From Muribaculaceae bacterium Zag1 (GTDB taxonomy: Bacteria > Bacteroidota > Bacteroidia > Bacteroidales > Muribaculaceae), in contig NWBJ01000047.1 of NCBI GenBank assembly GCA_002633115.1, positions 1-58,978 of the forward strand: a stretch of 58,978 nt of DNA. The letters are read 5' to 3'. Positions 17,277-25,466 of the stretch are shown piece by piece. The notes beneath the pieces were generated by a model. The model worked only from the letters and a program-made list of their open reading frames with translations, was not told the DNA's origin and did no database searches. A program made the translations under genes and the position numbers. Numbering within the stretch: the stretch's first letter is position 1; each line of letters begins with the position of its first letter.

Positions 17277-17309
17277 TTGTCGGCGTATGTTGAATTTTTT
17301 GTAATTTTG
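17277..17309 (+). promoter_or_regulatory. Promoter of the secreted-protein/SusD-like pair
   Basis: TTG (17277-17279), a 22-bp spacer and TAATTTTG (17302-17309) approximate the consensus, with spacing slightly long. The leader would be about 80 nt. Confidence 0.6.
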
Positions 17310-17394
17310 TGAATCTGGAGAGCTGAGGCTATAAACCCCTGGATATAGACATATCATACAATCAACATATTTATTTACGCCTTAACCATTTAGC

Positions 17395-17880
17395 ATGAAA
17401 ATCCTAAGAAAGTCAGTGACCTTGGCCATAGCGTGCGTTGCCATGATGGGTGCCTGGGCTCAGGATTCGACTCCTACGCATTTCATCGTGTGGAAAGCCG
17501 ACGGCGAGCAGATAGCATACAGCCTCGGCAACCGACCCCGCGTGGTGCCGGCCCAAGACAAGGTGACCATCGTCGACGGTGGGGTGGAGGTGGAGTTTGA
17601 CTGCGCCGACATCCACAAGTACACCCTCGGCACAGCTTCGTCAGAAGGCATCGCCGCAGTTGTGGCCCAGGACGGCACCATCAGCCGGGCCGATGGAGTG
17701 CTCACCATGAGCGGATTCCGCCGAGAGGCAGCCTACGCCGTCTACACCATCTCGGGCATAGAGCGCGCTGCCGGACGCCTCGACGCCAACGGATGCGGAC
17801 AGATCAATCTGCGCCATTTCCCCACCGGCATTTACATTATCACAGTTGACAACCAAACCATTAAATTCACAATCCGATGA
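17395..17880 (+). CDS. Small secreted protein with type IX-like C-terminus
   Basis: This 161-residue protein has a signal peptide ending at MMGAWAQ, a beta-rich segment (FIVWKADGEQIAYSLGNRPRVV, then VEVEFDCADIHKYTLG), and a final 50 residues (YAVYTISGIERAAGRL, then LPTGIYIITV-like strands ending IKFTIR). These resemble type A sorting domains of type IX secretion. It is probably exported to the surface or medium. Its last four bases overlap the start of the SusD-like gene (ATGA), so both products are probably made together. Function unknown. Confidence 0.65.
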   Translation: MKILRKSVTLAIACVAMMGAWAQDSTPTHFIVWKADGEQIAYSLGNRPRVVPAQDKVTIVDGGVEVEFDCADIHKYTLGTASSEGIAAVVAQDGTISRADGVLTMSGFRREAAYAVYTISGIERAAGRLDANGCGQINLRHFPTGIYIITVDNQTIKFTIR

Positions 17881-19568
17881 GAAAGACAATACCCATGCTT
17901 CTTGCCGCTGGGATGCTGGCCACCGCCATGGGAGCCGCTGCCCAAGGCGTGCTGATATATAAGTCTGACAATACAGTGCTGCGCTACAACCATGCTGACA
18001 TCGACAGCATCGTGGCCTTCGCCGCTGGCGAGGAGGTGCAGACCGTTGACGCTACCGAATTTGAAAACGCCTACTACGCCACCCGCAGCGAGGCCTGGTT
18101 TGGCCGCAACTTCTGGGAGGGCATGTGGCTCTGCACCGACGAGGCCGTTGGCGTAAGCTTCAATGGCGATTGGTGGGACAATGGCCGATTCTACTATGCC
18201 TCGGTCCATGATTTCCAGGAGTACGCTCCCGGTTCTGGCCTGATTTGGGACCTCATCTCGGGCATCAACACTACCAATGAGATTATCGCCAAATATTCCA
18301 ACCCCGAGGATCCGGCTCTCGCTCCCCTGCGTGCCATCCGCGCCTACTATCATTTCTGGATGATGGATGTCTACGGCAACGTGCCTATCTTGGATAGTGT
18401 TGATGCCTCGACCTACCAGCAGCAGCGCGCCGATGTGGCCGCTTTCATCGAGAAAGAACTCCTTGCCGCCATTCCTGACCTCACCATCTCAAACAACGAG
18501 GCCACCTACGGTCGCCCCAACAAGTGGATGGCCGAGGCCCTGCTCGCTAAGCTGTACCTCAACTGGGGTGTGTACACCAACGACATCACCACCGTCGATG
18601 GCGACACCGCCAATCCAAAGCTGGCCGACTGCATCCAATGGTGCGACGAAATCATCAACTCGGGAGTGTTCAGCCTCGGTGATAACTATCGCAGCAAATT
18701 CTTCCCTGACAATGGCGTGCAAGTCACCGACTTTATCTACGCTGTGCCTTTCGACGCTGTAGAGCTCGACTTCGGCACTAACAAATACTCGGCAGCTCAC
18801 TCGATGATGCGCTTCTGCGACTACCGCAAAGGTGGTTACTGCAAGCCCTACCTGTGGGGATGGGCTCCCGGCACTACTCGCGCTGGCCTCTACCTGCTTA
18901 CCCCTGAGTGCGTTGACCTGTTCTGCCTTGAGGGCGACCAGCGCAACGAGGTGATTGCTGTGGGCGAACAGTATGCTTGGGACGAAAACTTCAATAAGAC
19001 TGACGAGCCCGTGATCGTCTACAATGACACTCGCTTCCGCAAGGAGCTGGGCCCGCTGGACTTCAAGAAGGAATTTGAGTGGAATGATATCACTAAGCTT
19101 GATGTCGGTTCGGGTGATGACCTGACTGCCTGCATGAATGGAGCTCGCTGCTTCAAATACCCGGCCAATCCCGAGGACGACACTGTGGCTCCGAGCTACT
19201 ATATCGGCCAAAGCAATGATATTCCAATCTTCCGTCTCGCTGATGTGATGTTGATGAAGGCTGAATGCTGCCTGCGTCAGGGTAAGGAGGCTGATGCCAT
19301 TGAGCTCGTCAACCAGGTACGCGCTGCTTCATCGGCTCCCATGGCTACCTCGCTCACTATGCAGGACTTGCTCGATGAGCGCGGACGCGAAATGATTATG
19401 GAGCCTTGGCGCCGCAACGACCTGATCCGTTTTGGCAAGTTTGAGAATTGCGCAGCCTGGAAGGTTGAGGCCTCTCCCTCAACAATGTCTGACGTCAACA
19501 AGCGCGTCTTCCCATTCCCAGCCGACGCCCTCATCCAATACGACTGGGCCCAGAACCCCGGCTACTAA
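17877..19568 (+). CDS. Orphan SusD/RagB-like protein without a lipobox
   Basis: This 563-residue protein has SusD helical repeat features (LRAIRAYYHFWMMDVYGNVPIL near 160-185; RLADVMLMKAECCLRQGKEADAIELVNQVRA; DERGREMIMEPWRRNDLIRFGKF). SusD proteins are normally lipoproteins that cap a SusC channel. Here the signal peptide ends AMGAAAQG with no Cys, so membrane anchoring by lipid is not predicted. After it comes VLIYKSDNTVLRYNHADIDSIVAF, a short module seen at the N-terminus of other secreted Bacteroidetes proteins rather than of SusD. No SusC gene is near. It is translationally coupled to the secreted protein upstream. Confidence 0.85.
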   Translation: MRKTIPMLLAAGMLATAMGAAAQGVLIYKSDNTVLRYNHADIDSIVAFAAGEEVQTVDATEFENAYYATRSEAWFGRNFWEGMWLCTDEAVGVSFNGDWWDNGRFYYASVHDFQEYAPGSGLIWDLISGINTTNEIIAKYSNPEDPALAPLRAIRAYYHFWMMDVYGNVPILDSVDASTYQQQRADVAAFIEKELLAAIPDLTISNNEATYGRPNKWMAEALLAKLYLNWGVYTNDITTVDGDTANPKLADCIQWCDEIINSGVFSLGDNYRSKFFPDNGVQVTDFIYAVPFDAVELDFGTNKYSAAHSMMRFCDYRKGGYCKPYLWGWAPGTTRAGLYLLTPECVDLFCLEGDQRNEVIAVGEQYAWDENFNKTDEPVIVYNDTRFRKELGPLDFKKEFEWNDITKLDVGSGDDLTACMNGARCFKYPANPEDDTVAPSYYIGQSNDIPIFRLADVMLMKAECCLRQGKEADAIELVNQVRAASSAPMATSLTMQDLLDERGREMIMEPWRRNDLIRFGKFENCAAWKVEASPSTMSDVNKRVFPFPADALIQYDWAQNPGY

Positions 19569-19583
19569 TTCCCAGGATACGCA

Positions 19584-19649
19584 AAAATCCCCTATAATCA
19601 GCGGAATCTACCCAAATTTGGGTAGATTCCGCTGATTATAGGGGATTTT
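19584..19649. terminator. Perfect 66-bp palindrome between convergent genes
   Basis: Each arm is 33 bases with no mismatch and no spacer (centre between 19616 and 19617). It lies between the SusD-like gene and metY, which converge, with A/T tracts at both ends, so it probably terminates both. It contains the AATCAGCGGAATC word. Confidence 0.85.
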
Positions 19650-19662
19650 CGTTTCTGACAGA

Positions 19663-20943
19663 CTATTTTTCTAAGGCTTGCTCGATGTCGGCGATAAGGT
19701 CGTCGGCATCTTCGATGCCGCAGCTGAGGCGGATGAGGTCGGGAGCGATGCCGGCTTGAGCGAGCTGCTCATCGCTGAGCTGGCGATGGGTGTGGCTTGC
19801 GGGATGGAGCACGCAGCTGCGAGCATCAGCCACATGGGTGGCGATGCGTATCAGGCGCAGCGAATCCATAAAGCGGATAGCTCGGTCGCGGTCGCCCTTG
19901 AGGCCGAAGGCCAACACGCCGCACGAGCCGTTGGGCAGATATTTCTGCGCCAATTCGTAGCTTGGCGATGATGGGAGGCCAGGATAGTTGACCCAAGCTA
20001 CGCGCGGATCCTTCTCCAAAAATTCAGCTATTTTCTGAGCGTTGCGGCAGTGCTGAGCCATGCGCAGATGCAGAGTCTCAAGGCCAAGGTTGAGGATGTA
20101 AGAGTTCATCGGGCCAGGCATACTGCCGAGGTCGCGCATCAGCTGAGCCACGCATTTTGTGATATAGGCGTTTTTGCCAAAAGCCTTGGTATAGGTAAGG
20201 CCATGGTAAGAATCATCAGGAGTGGTAAGGCCAGGGTATTTGTCGGAATGGGCCTCCCAGTCAAAGTTGCCGCTATCGACAATGCAGCCACCGACTTGTG
20301 CGCCATGGCCGTCCATGTATTTTGTAGTTGAGTGGGTGACGATGTCGCAACCCCAGTCGAATGGGTTGCAGTTGACTGGGGTGGCGAAGGTATTGTCAAC
20401 GATCAACGGCACTCCATGCTTGTGAGCCAGCTTGGCGAATCTCTCGATGTCGAAGACTTTGCACCCGGGGTTAGAGATGGTCTCGCCGAATACCAGCTTG
20501 GTGTTGGGGCGAAATTCTGCCTCGATTTCCTCATCGGTAGCGTCGGGTGACACGAAGGTGCACTCGATTCCGAGCTTCTTCATCGTCACGCCGAAGAGGT
20601 TGAAGGTGCCGCCATAGATGTCATTGCATGAGATGAAGTGGTCGCCAGCGCCGCAGATGTTGAACACTGCGTAGAAGTTTGCGGCCTGGCCGCTCGAGGT
20701 GACCATAGCCCCTACTCCGCCCTCGAGGGCGCAAATCTTTGCGGCCACTTTGTCGTTGGTGGGATTCTGCAGGCGAGTATAGAAATAGCCCTCTTTCTTG
20801 AGGTCGAAGAGCATGGCCATCTCTTCAGAATTGTCGTAGTTGAAGGTGGTGCTCTGTATTATCGGGAGCTGGCGCGGTCCTCCATTCTCGGGCTGCCAAC
20901 CAGCTTGTACGCACAGCGTAGCTTTGCTTAGTTTGCGATCCAT
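19663..20943 (-). CDS. metY: O-acetylhomoserine sulfhydrylase family enzyme
   Basis: This 426-residue PLP enzyme belongs to the Cys/Met metabolism family. The PLP lysine is K208 in THSTTKYMDGHG; other family motifs are YFYTRLQNPTND, VTSSGQAANF and the C-terminal SHTHRQLSDEQ. The length, the insertion near DSYHGLTYTKAFG and the intact C-terminus fit O-acetylhomoserine aminocarboxypropyltransferase (homocysteine from O-acetylhomoserine and sulfide) better than cystathionine lyase or synthase. It is monocistronic, divergent from the PARG-like gene. No S-box or other riboswitch is visible upstream. Confidence 0.9.
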   Translation of the reverse strand: MDRKLSKATLCVQAGWQPENGGPRQLPIIQSTTFNYDNSEEMAMLFDLKKEGYFYTRLQNPTNDKVAAKICALEGGVGAMVTSSGQAANFYAVFNICGAGDHFISCNDIYGGTFNLFGVTMKKLGIECTFVSPDATDEEIEAEFRPNTKLVFGETISNPGCKVFDIERFAKLAHKHGVPLIVDNTFATPVNCNPFDWGCDIVTHSTTKYMDGHGAQVGGCIVDSGNFDWEAHSDKYPGLTTPDDSYHGLTYTKAFGKNAYITKCVAQLMRDLGSMPGPMNSYILNLGLETLHLRMAQHCRNAQKIAEFLEKDPRVAWVNYPGLPSSPSYELAQKYLPNGSCGVLAFGLKGDRDRAIRFMDSLRLIRIATHVADARSCVLHPASHTHRQLSDEQLAQAGIAPDLIRLSCGIEDADDLIADIEQALEK

Positions 20944-20966
20944 ATTGGTTTATCAGTTTATGGGTG

Positions 20967-20974
20967 CAAATTTA
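20967..20974 (-). promoter_or_regulatory. -7 promoter element for metY
   Basis: TAAATTTG on the minus strand lies 23 bp before the metY start. It is back to back with the TACCTTTG of the divergent gene. Confidence 0.5.
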
Positions 20975-20997
20975 AGAAAAATTTCAAAGAAAATCGC

Positions 20998-21005
20998 TAC
21001 CTTTG
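20998..21005 (+). promoter_or_regulatory. -7 promoter element for the PARG-like gene
   Basis: TACCTTTG lies 61 bp before the ATG at 21067. The divergent metY element is only 23 bp away, so the two promoters overlap and may compete. Confidence 0.5.
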
Positions 21006-21066
21006 CAACATAACTTTACGGATTTAACGTAAGGGCCCTCTATGACATTTATTTAAACAAAAGATT

Positions 21067-21789
21067 ATGGTAAGAAGAAACGAACAGAAAGTGGCCATCT
21101 TTGAGGATACCATGCGCAGATGCGATACAGTGCCAGAGACTGAGTTTATCTTTGGCGATATCAAGATTGAGCCCAAGCCCGGCAAATGCAAGGTCAAGGT
21201 GATTGATAGCGACACATTTACCGCTTGTCGCCCTGGCGATGTGGCTCTTAATTTCGCCAGCGGCTGGGTGCCGGGCGGAGGCGTGACCAAGGGCTCGACC
21301 GCTCAGGAGGAGGACCTGTGTCGCCGCTCGTCATTATATCGGGGATTGACCTCGCCTGAAGGCAAGCCGTTCTACAATGCCAATCATCGCCGACCAAATA
21401 TCAGCACCAATGCCATGCTGCTGTCGCATGATGTCGAGGTGATAAAGGACAAGAATTATGACCTGCTGCGCCAGCCCTTCGAGGTGGATGTGCTCACCGT
21501 GGCCGCTCCGCGCCTATGCGACGGCATGCCATGCACCCAGGAAGAACTGGATGAGATACTGCGCGGCCGCATCGAGGCTACTGTGAAGACGCTTGCTGCC
21601 AAAGGCTATCGCCGCGCCATCCTCGGCGCTTGGGGCTGCGGGGCCTACGGCAACGACCCCGTGGCCGTGGCTCGCTATTTCCACGAATCCCTCGACCGCT
21701 ACGCCGGCTATTTCGATGAGATCATCTTCGCCATTCCCCTCGGTCGCCGCGACCAAAACCTCTACCTCTTCTCCCAAGAATTCAAATAA
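21067..21789 (+). CDS. PARG-like poly(ADP-ribose) glycohydrolase family protein
   Basis: This 240-residue protein has the bacterial PARG signature of GGG, seven residues and QEE (GGG at 70-72, QEE at 80-82), followed by LCRRSSLY, and the later LGAWGCGAYGNDP. It fits the family described as TIGR02452 / DUF2263, macrodomain-fold enzymes that can cleave ADP-ribose polymers by exo-cleavage. The Glu pair after Gln is the expected catalytic site. It is a single-gene unit divergent from metY. The physiological substrate in Bacteroidales is not known to me. Confidence 0.88.
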   Translation: MVRRNEQKVAIFEDTMRRCDTVPETEFIFGDIKIEPKPGKCKVKVIDSDTFTACRPGDVALNFASGWVPGGGVTKGSTAQEEDLCRRSSLYRGLTSPEGKPFYNANHRRPNISTNAMLLSHDVEVIKDKNYDLLRQPFEVDVLTVAAPRLCDGMPCTQEELDEILRGRIEATVKTLAAKGYRRAILGAWGCGAYGNDPVAVARYFHESLDRYAGYFDEIIFAIPLGRRDQNLYLFSQEFK

Positions 21790-21894
21790 AGCCTCACAAG
21801 GGAAAAATTCTCCTTTTCTCTAATCAGACGAGGTTTTAATCAACCCACATGTTGAAAGGAACGTAGTGAAAAATATACAAAAATTGTTAAAAAT

Positions 21895-21973
21895 TTTACC
21901 TATGATAGGGTAAAGAATCAATAAAACAGTTATCTTTGCAGGGTAAAAATCCGTTTTTCCATAAAAATTACCC
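21895..21973. promoter_or_regulatory. Paired TTTACC/GGGTAAA motifs around the AAA_14 promoter
   Basis: TTTACC (21895-21900) faces AGGGTAAA (21907-21914), and GGGTAA (21941-21946) faces TTACCC (21968-21973). The promoter element TATCTTTG (21931-21938) lies between the pairs, and the second pair falls in the leader before the ATG. The spacing suggests two sites for one regulator, but no family is identified. Confidence 0.4.
21931..21938 (+). promoter_or_regulatory. -7 promoter element of the AAA_14 ATPase gene
   Basis: TATCTTTG matches TAnnTTTG and lies 41 bp before the ATG. No TTTG is present at the usual upstream distance, which may point to activator dependence. Confidence 0.5.
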
Positions 21974-21978
21974 CTAAG

Positions 21979-23274
21979 ATGAAAATCATAGACAGAGATA
22001 GGTACCTTAATAGGTTGATAAGCCTGAGACACAATGGCCAAGTGAAGATTATCACTGGCATACGCCGCTGTGGAAAATCTTTCCTCTTGAACAAGATCTT
22101 CCATGATTACCTAATTGGCCAAGGCGTTTCAAATGGCCAAATTATCCAGCTTGACTTAGACGACAGCCTTAACGCTCGCTATCGTAATCCCTTGGAGTTA
22201 GATACTTATCTGCGAGAGCAATTAAAAGAAAAGGCTACTCAGTATTATATTTTACTTGATGAAATACAAAAAGTCAAGCCAGTGCCCAATCCTTATCTCA
22301 AAGAGGATAGGATTGGATTTGTGGACATTCTCAATGGCCTGAAGAATCTCACCAATGTCGATGTGTATGTTACGGGCAGCAATTCTAAAATGCTTTCAAC
22401 CGATATTGCGACTGAGTTTAGAGGAAGAGGAGATTTGATAGCAATGTCTCCGTTGACTTATGATGAGTTTTATGCCGCTTATTCAGATGACAAAAAAAGA
22501 GCATGGCGCGAGTTCTTCACTTATGGGGGCATGCCTAAAATTTTATCTTTAAAATCCCATGAGGAGAAGGCTAAATATCTCTTCGATCTTTTCAACCATA
22601 TCTACATAAAGGATATCTTAGAGCGGTACAACCTAAAAGCAGATGAGGCTGTCCTTAATGATTTGTTGAATGTGATTTCATCAGCGGTGGGATCATTGAC
22701 TAATCCATCTCGGATTGCTGATACATTTCAGTCAGTTAAGAAATTGAAAATTAAGAACGAAACTATTTCTCGCTACCTCGACTGCTTTGTGGAGGCCTTC
22801 TTGCTCCATAAAGCCTTACGCTTCAACATAAAGGGGCGCTCCTATATTGAAACCCCCTTAAAGTATTACTTCACGGATATTGGGTTACGTAATGCCAAAA
22901 TCAATTTTCGCCAACAAGAGGAGAACCATATAATGGAGAACATTCTATTCAATGAGTTAAAAGCAAGAGGCTTCTCGGTTGATATCGGAGTGGTAGAGTA
23001 TAATCATAAGAATGCAGAGGGCAAGAACGTTTGCTCTCAGCTCGAGGTGGATTTCGTAGTTAACAAGGGCGATTTGCGTTATTACATCCAATCGGCTCTG
23101 ACTGTTGATGAAGAGTCAAAACGCCTGCAAGAGGTTAACTCACTGAATCGCATCGATGACTCCTTCACAAAAATCGTGGTAGTAAAAGACGATATCATCC
23201 CTTGGACCGATGATCGAGGTATCCAATACATCAATATCGAGGATTTTCTCTTGAACAAAATCGACCACTTGTAA
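21979..23274 (+). CDS. AAA_14 / DUF4143 family ATPase
   Basis: This 431-residue protein has a Walker A motif GIRRCGKS (27-34), a Walker B region YYILLDEIQKV (near 94), a sensor-like VYVTGSNSKML, and a C-terminal DUF4143 region with SRYLDCFVEAFLLHKALRFNIKGR and a PD-(D/E)XK-like LEVDFVVNKGDLRYYIQSA. The family is widespread and often multi-copy in Bacteroidetes; its role is not settled (defence and toxin roles have been suggested). It is a single gene with its own promoter. It is intact, unlike the distantly comparable broken ATPase/nuclease gene at 15.8 kb. Confidence 0.85.
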   Translation: MKIIDRDRYLNRLISLRHNGQVKIITGIRRCGKSFLLNKIFHDYLIGQGVSNGQIIQLDLDDSLNARYRNPLELDTYLREQLKEKATQYYILLDEIQKVKPVPNPYLKEDRIGFVDILNGLKNLTNVDVYVTGSNSKMLSTDIATEFRGRGDLIAMSPLTYDEFYAAYSDDKKRAWREFFTYGGMPKILSLKSHEEKAKYLFDLFNHIYIKDILERYNLKADEAVLNDLLNVISSAVGSLTNPSRIADTFQSVKKLKIKNETISRYLDCFVEAFLLHKALRFNIKGRSYIETPLKYYFTDIGLRNAKINFRQQEENHIMENILFNELKARGFSVDIGVVEYNHKNAEGKNVCSQLEVDFVVNKGDLRYYIQSALTVDEESKRLQEVNSLNRIDDSFTKIVVVKDDIIPWTDDRGIQYINIEDFLLNKIDHL

Positions 23275-23454
23275 TCCTAACGGCTATCTCTCCTATTGAC
23301 CCCTCCTTTAAGAGAGGTGTATAGTCGGTTTAATATTTTTTTCAAAATTTCAAATAGCCAGAAGATAGTGCAGCGGAGACGTTCATGGCAGATTATATAC
23401 GCCCGATGGCGAGTTGCAGCAATGCGGCTCGTCATCTGGCTAATGGAGAGTACT

Positions 23455-23543
23455 AATCCCAGAGGGGGCGGTAGGAATCTTAGGCAGCCTAGGAATCCTA
23501 ATCCCGGAGGGGACGGTAGGAATCTTAGGCAGCCTAGGAATCC
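23455..23543. repeat. Two 45-bp direct repeats
   Basis: Two near-identical units begin at 23455 and 23500 and contain GGTAGGAATCTTAGGCAGCC followed by TAGGAATCCT. They occupy the end of a gap of about 275 bp between the AAA_14 gene and the ComM gene, which converge. The remainder of the gap shows no convincing gene. The CCTAGGAATCCT word also occurs between nusA and infB. Confidence 0.8.
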
Positions 23544-23550
23544 TGCCCGG

Positions 23551-25122
23551 CTAGTAGGGGATGGGAGATTTGGGGAGGGTGGTGGAGCCCCAGGTGCCGC
23601 GGTCGAGGTTGCGGTAGCCGGCGGCTTCGCGCACGTGGTGGGCCTCGACCTCGGGCGAGGCTTCGAGGTCGGCGATGGTGCGAGCCACCTTTAGGATGCG
23701 GTCATAGGCGCGTGCGCTCATGTCATATTTTACCATTAGTTTTTCGAGGATGCCGCGACTCTCGTCGTTGAGCTTGACCCACTTTTGCAGCAGCTTGCTG
23801 CCCATCTGCGCATTGCAATGCACATGCGGCACATCGCGGAAGCGATTCTCCTGAATCGCGCGAGCCGCAATCACGCGCTGGCGTATCGCCGCGCTCTTCT
23901 CCCCCTGGTCGCGCTGGGCCAATTTTTCAAAAGGTACTGGCAGAATCTCGACTTGGATATCAATGCGGTCGAGCAGCGGCCCCGAGATGCGATTGAGGTA
24001 TTTCTGCACCGCCCCCGGCTGACAGGTGCATGGCTTAGTGGGATGATTGTAATACCCACATGGGCATGGGTTCATGCTCGCCACGAGCATAAAACCTGCC
24101 GGATAGTCCACACTGTAGCGGACACGCGATATGCTGATAGTGCGATCCTCGAGCGGCTGACGCAGCACCTCGAGCACCCCACGCGAAAATTCTGGAAATT
24201 CGTCAAGAAACAGTATGCCATTGTGAGCCAACGAAATCTCGCCCGGCTTAGGATTGTTGCCACCGCCCACCAGAGCCACTGGCGAAATAGTGTGATGCGG
24301 CGAACGGAATGGCCTGACAGCCATCAGCGACGTGCCGCCGCGCAGAGTGCCAGCCACCGAGTGTATCTTTGTGGTCTCCAAAGCTTCGCGCAGTGACAGT
24401 GGTGGCATGATGGTTGGCAATCGCTTGGCCATCATTGACTTGCCAGATCCGGGAGGGCCAACCAGCAATATATTATGGCCGCCGGCGCAAGCCACCTCAA
24501 ATGCGCGCTTCACATTCTCCTGGCCGCAGACATCGCAGAAATCGTCCTCAAACTCCACGCTTGCCTTGGCAAATTCCTCGCGCGTATTCACAATAGTCGG
24601 CTCAATGCCTCCCTTGCCGCACAGAAATTCTACCACCTGGCGCAGATTCTCAGCCCCGTACACCTCAAGATTGTTGACTGTAGCTCCCTCAACAGCATTA
24701 GCCTTGGGCAGAATCATTCCCTTGAATCCGAGTTCGCGAGCCTTGATAGCCATAGGCAGCACGCCACGGATGGGCGACAAGGAGCCATCAAGCGACAGCT
24801 CACCCATAATCATATATGTCCCCGGTTCGGGTACAGGGTCGATTTGCTGAGTGCCAGCCAAGATACCCACAGCGATAGGTAGGTCGTAGGCAGCGCCCTC
24901 CTTGCGCACATCCGCTGGAGCCATATTCACCACCGTCGAGCGGTGAGGAAATTGGTATCCGCTCTCCTTTATTGCCGAGCGCACACGCTCAAGACTCTCC
25001 TTGACAGCAGTGTCGGGTAGGCCTACGATTGAAAAAGTGGCACCGATTCCGATCGATACCTCAACTGTGACTACTATAGCATCTATGCCGGTGACGGCGG
25101 CTCCCTGTATCTTGACAAGCAT
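23551..25122 (-). CDS. ComM/YifB-family AAA+ ATPase
   Basis: This 523-residue protein has the ComM layout: an N-terminal Lon-like S5 fold (IVVTVEVSIGIGATFSIVGLPDTAVKES), a Mg-chelatase-type AAA+ core with Walker A VGPPGSGKS (about 220) and Walker B ILFLDEFPEF, a cysteine-rich insertion NPCPCGYYNHPTKPCTC, and a C-terminal lid (SARAYDRILKVARTIADLE). ComM is a branch-migration helicase used in natural transformation; family members also occur in species not known to be competent. The final GTWGSTTLPKSPIPY tail extends into the repeat-rich gap. Confidence 0.9.
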   Translation of the reverse strand: MLVKIQGAAVTGIDAIVVTVEVSIGIGATFSIVGLPDTAVKESLERVRSAIKESGYQFPHRSTVVNMAPADVRKEGAAYDLPIAVGILAGTQQIDPVPEPGTYMIMGELSLDGSLSPIRGVLPMAIKARELGFKGMILPKANAVEGATVNNLEVYGAENLRQVVEFLCGKGGIEPTIVNTREEFAKASVEFEDDFCDVCGQENVKRAFEVACAGGHNILLVGPPGSGKSMMAKRLPTIMPPLSLREALETTKIHSVAGTLRGGTSLMAVRPFRSPHHTISPVALVGGGNNPKPGEISLAHNGILFLDEFPEFSRGVLEVLRQPLEDRTISISRVRYSVDYPAGFMLVASMNPCPCGYYNHPTKPCTCQPGAVQKYLNRISGPLLDRIDIQVEILPVPFEKLAQRDQGEKSAAIRQRVIAARAIQENRFRDVPHVHCNAQMGSKLLQKWVKLNDESRGILEKLMVKYDMSARAYDRILKVARTIADLEASPEVEAHHVREAAGYRNLDRGTWGSTTLPKSPIPY

Positions 25123-25128
25123 GGTGTG

Positions 25129-25205
25129 AAGTAATAAGTAATGAGTAATGAGTAATGAGTAATAAGTAATAAGTAATAAGTAATGAGTAATGAGTAATGA
25201 GTAAG
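25129..25205. repeat. 7-bp array, GTAATGA/GTAATAA units
   Basis: About eleven 7-bp units begin a few bases upstream of the comM start codon. The unit is also present at 13.6 kb. The period equals that of the array at the left end of the window. Confidence 0.9.
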
Positions 25206-25210
25206 CCCTC

Positions 25211-25450
25211 CGGATGGCAATCCGTGAAATCCGTGTAATCCGTGGTTTTCAAAGATCCTCCGGATGGCAATCCGTGAAATCCGTGTAATCCGTGGTTTTC
25301 AAAGATCCTCCGGATGGCAATCCGTGTAATCCGTGTAATCCGTGGTTTTCAAAGATCCTCCGGATGGCAATCCGTGAAATCCGTGTAATCCGTGGTTTTC
25401 AAATATCCTACTGATGGCAATCCGTGTAATCCGTGGTTTTTAAAAATCAT
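25211..25450. repeat. 50-bp tandem repeat, five copies
   Basis: Units begin at 25211, 25261, 25311, 25361 and 25411; the last lacks one internal 9-bp subunit. Each contains AATCCGTG three times followed by GTTTTCAAA. Copies are nearly identical and have no variable spacers, so this is not a CRISPR array. Together with the adjacent 7-bp array it fills the whole 344-bp gap between the comM and epimerase genes. Confidence 0.92.
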
Positions 25451-25466
25451 CCGGGTGGCAAGTGGC

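Noticed and set aside
23380-23458. Short frame encoding about 23 residues (MADYIRPMASC...)
   Set aside because: No homology is recognisable, there is no promoter, and it ends inside the 45-bp repeats.
25211-25450. Possible CRISPR array
   Set aside because: The 50-bp units are contiguous and nearly identical, with no variable spacers and no cas genes nearby.
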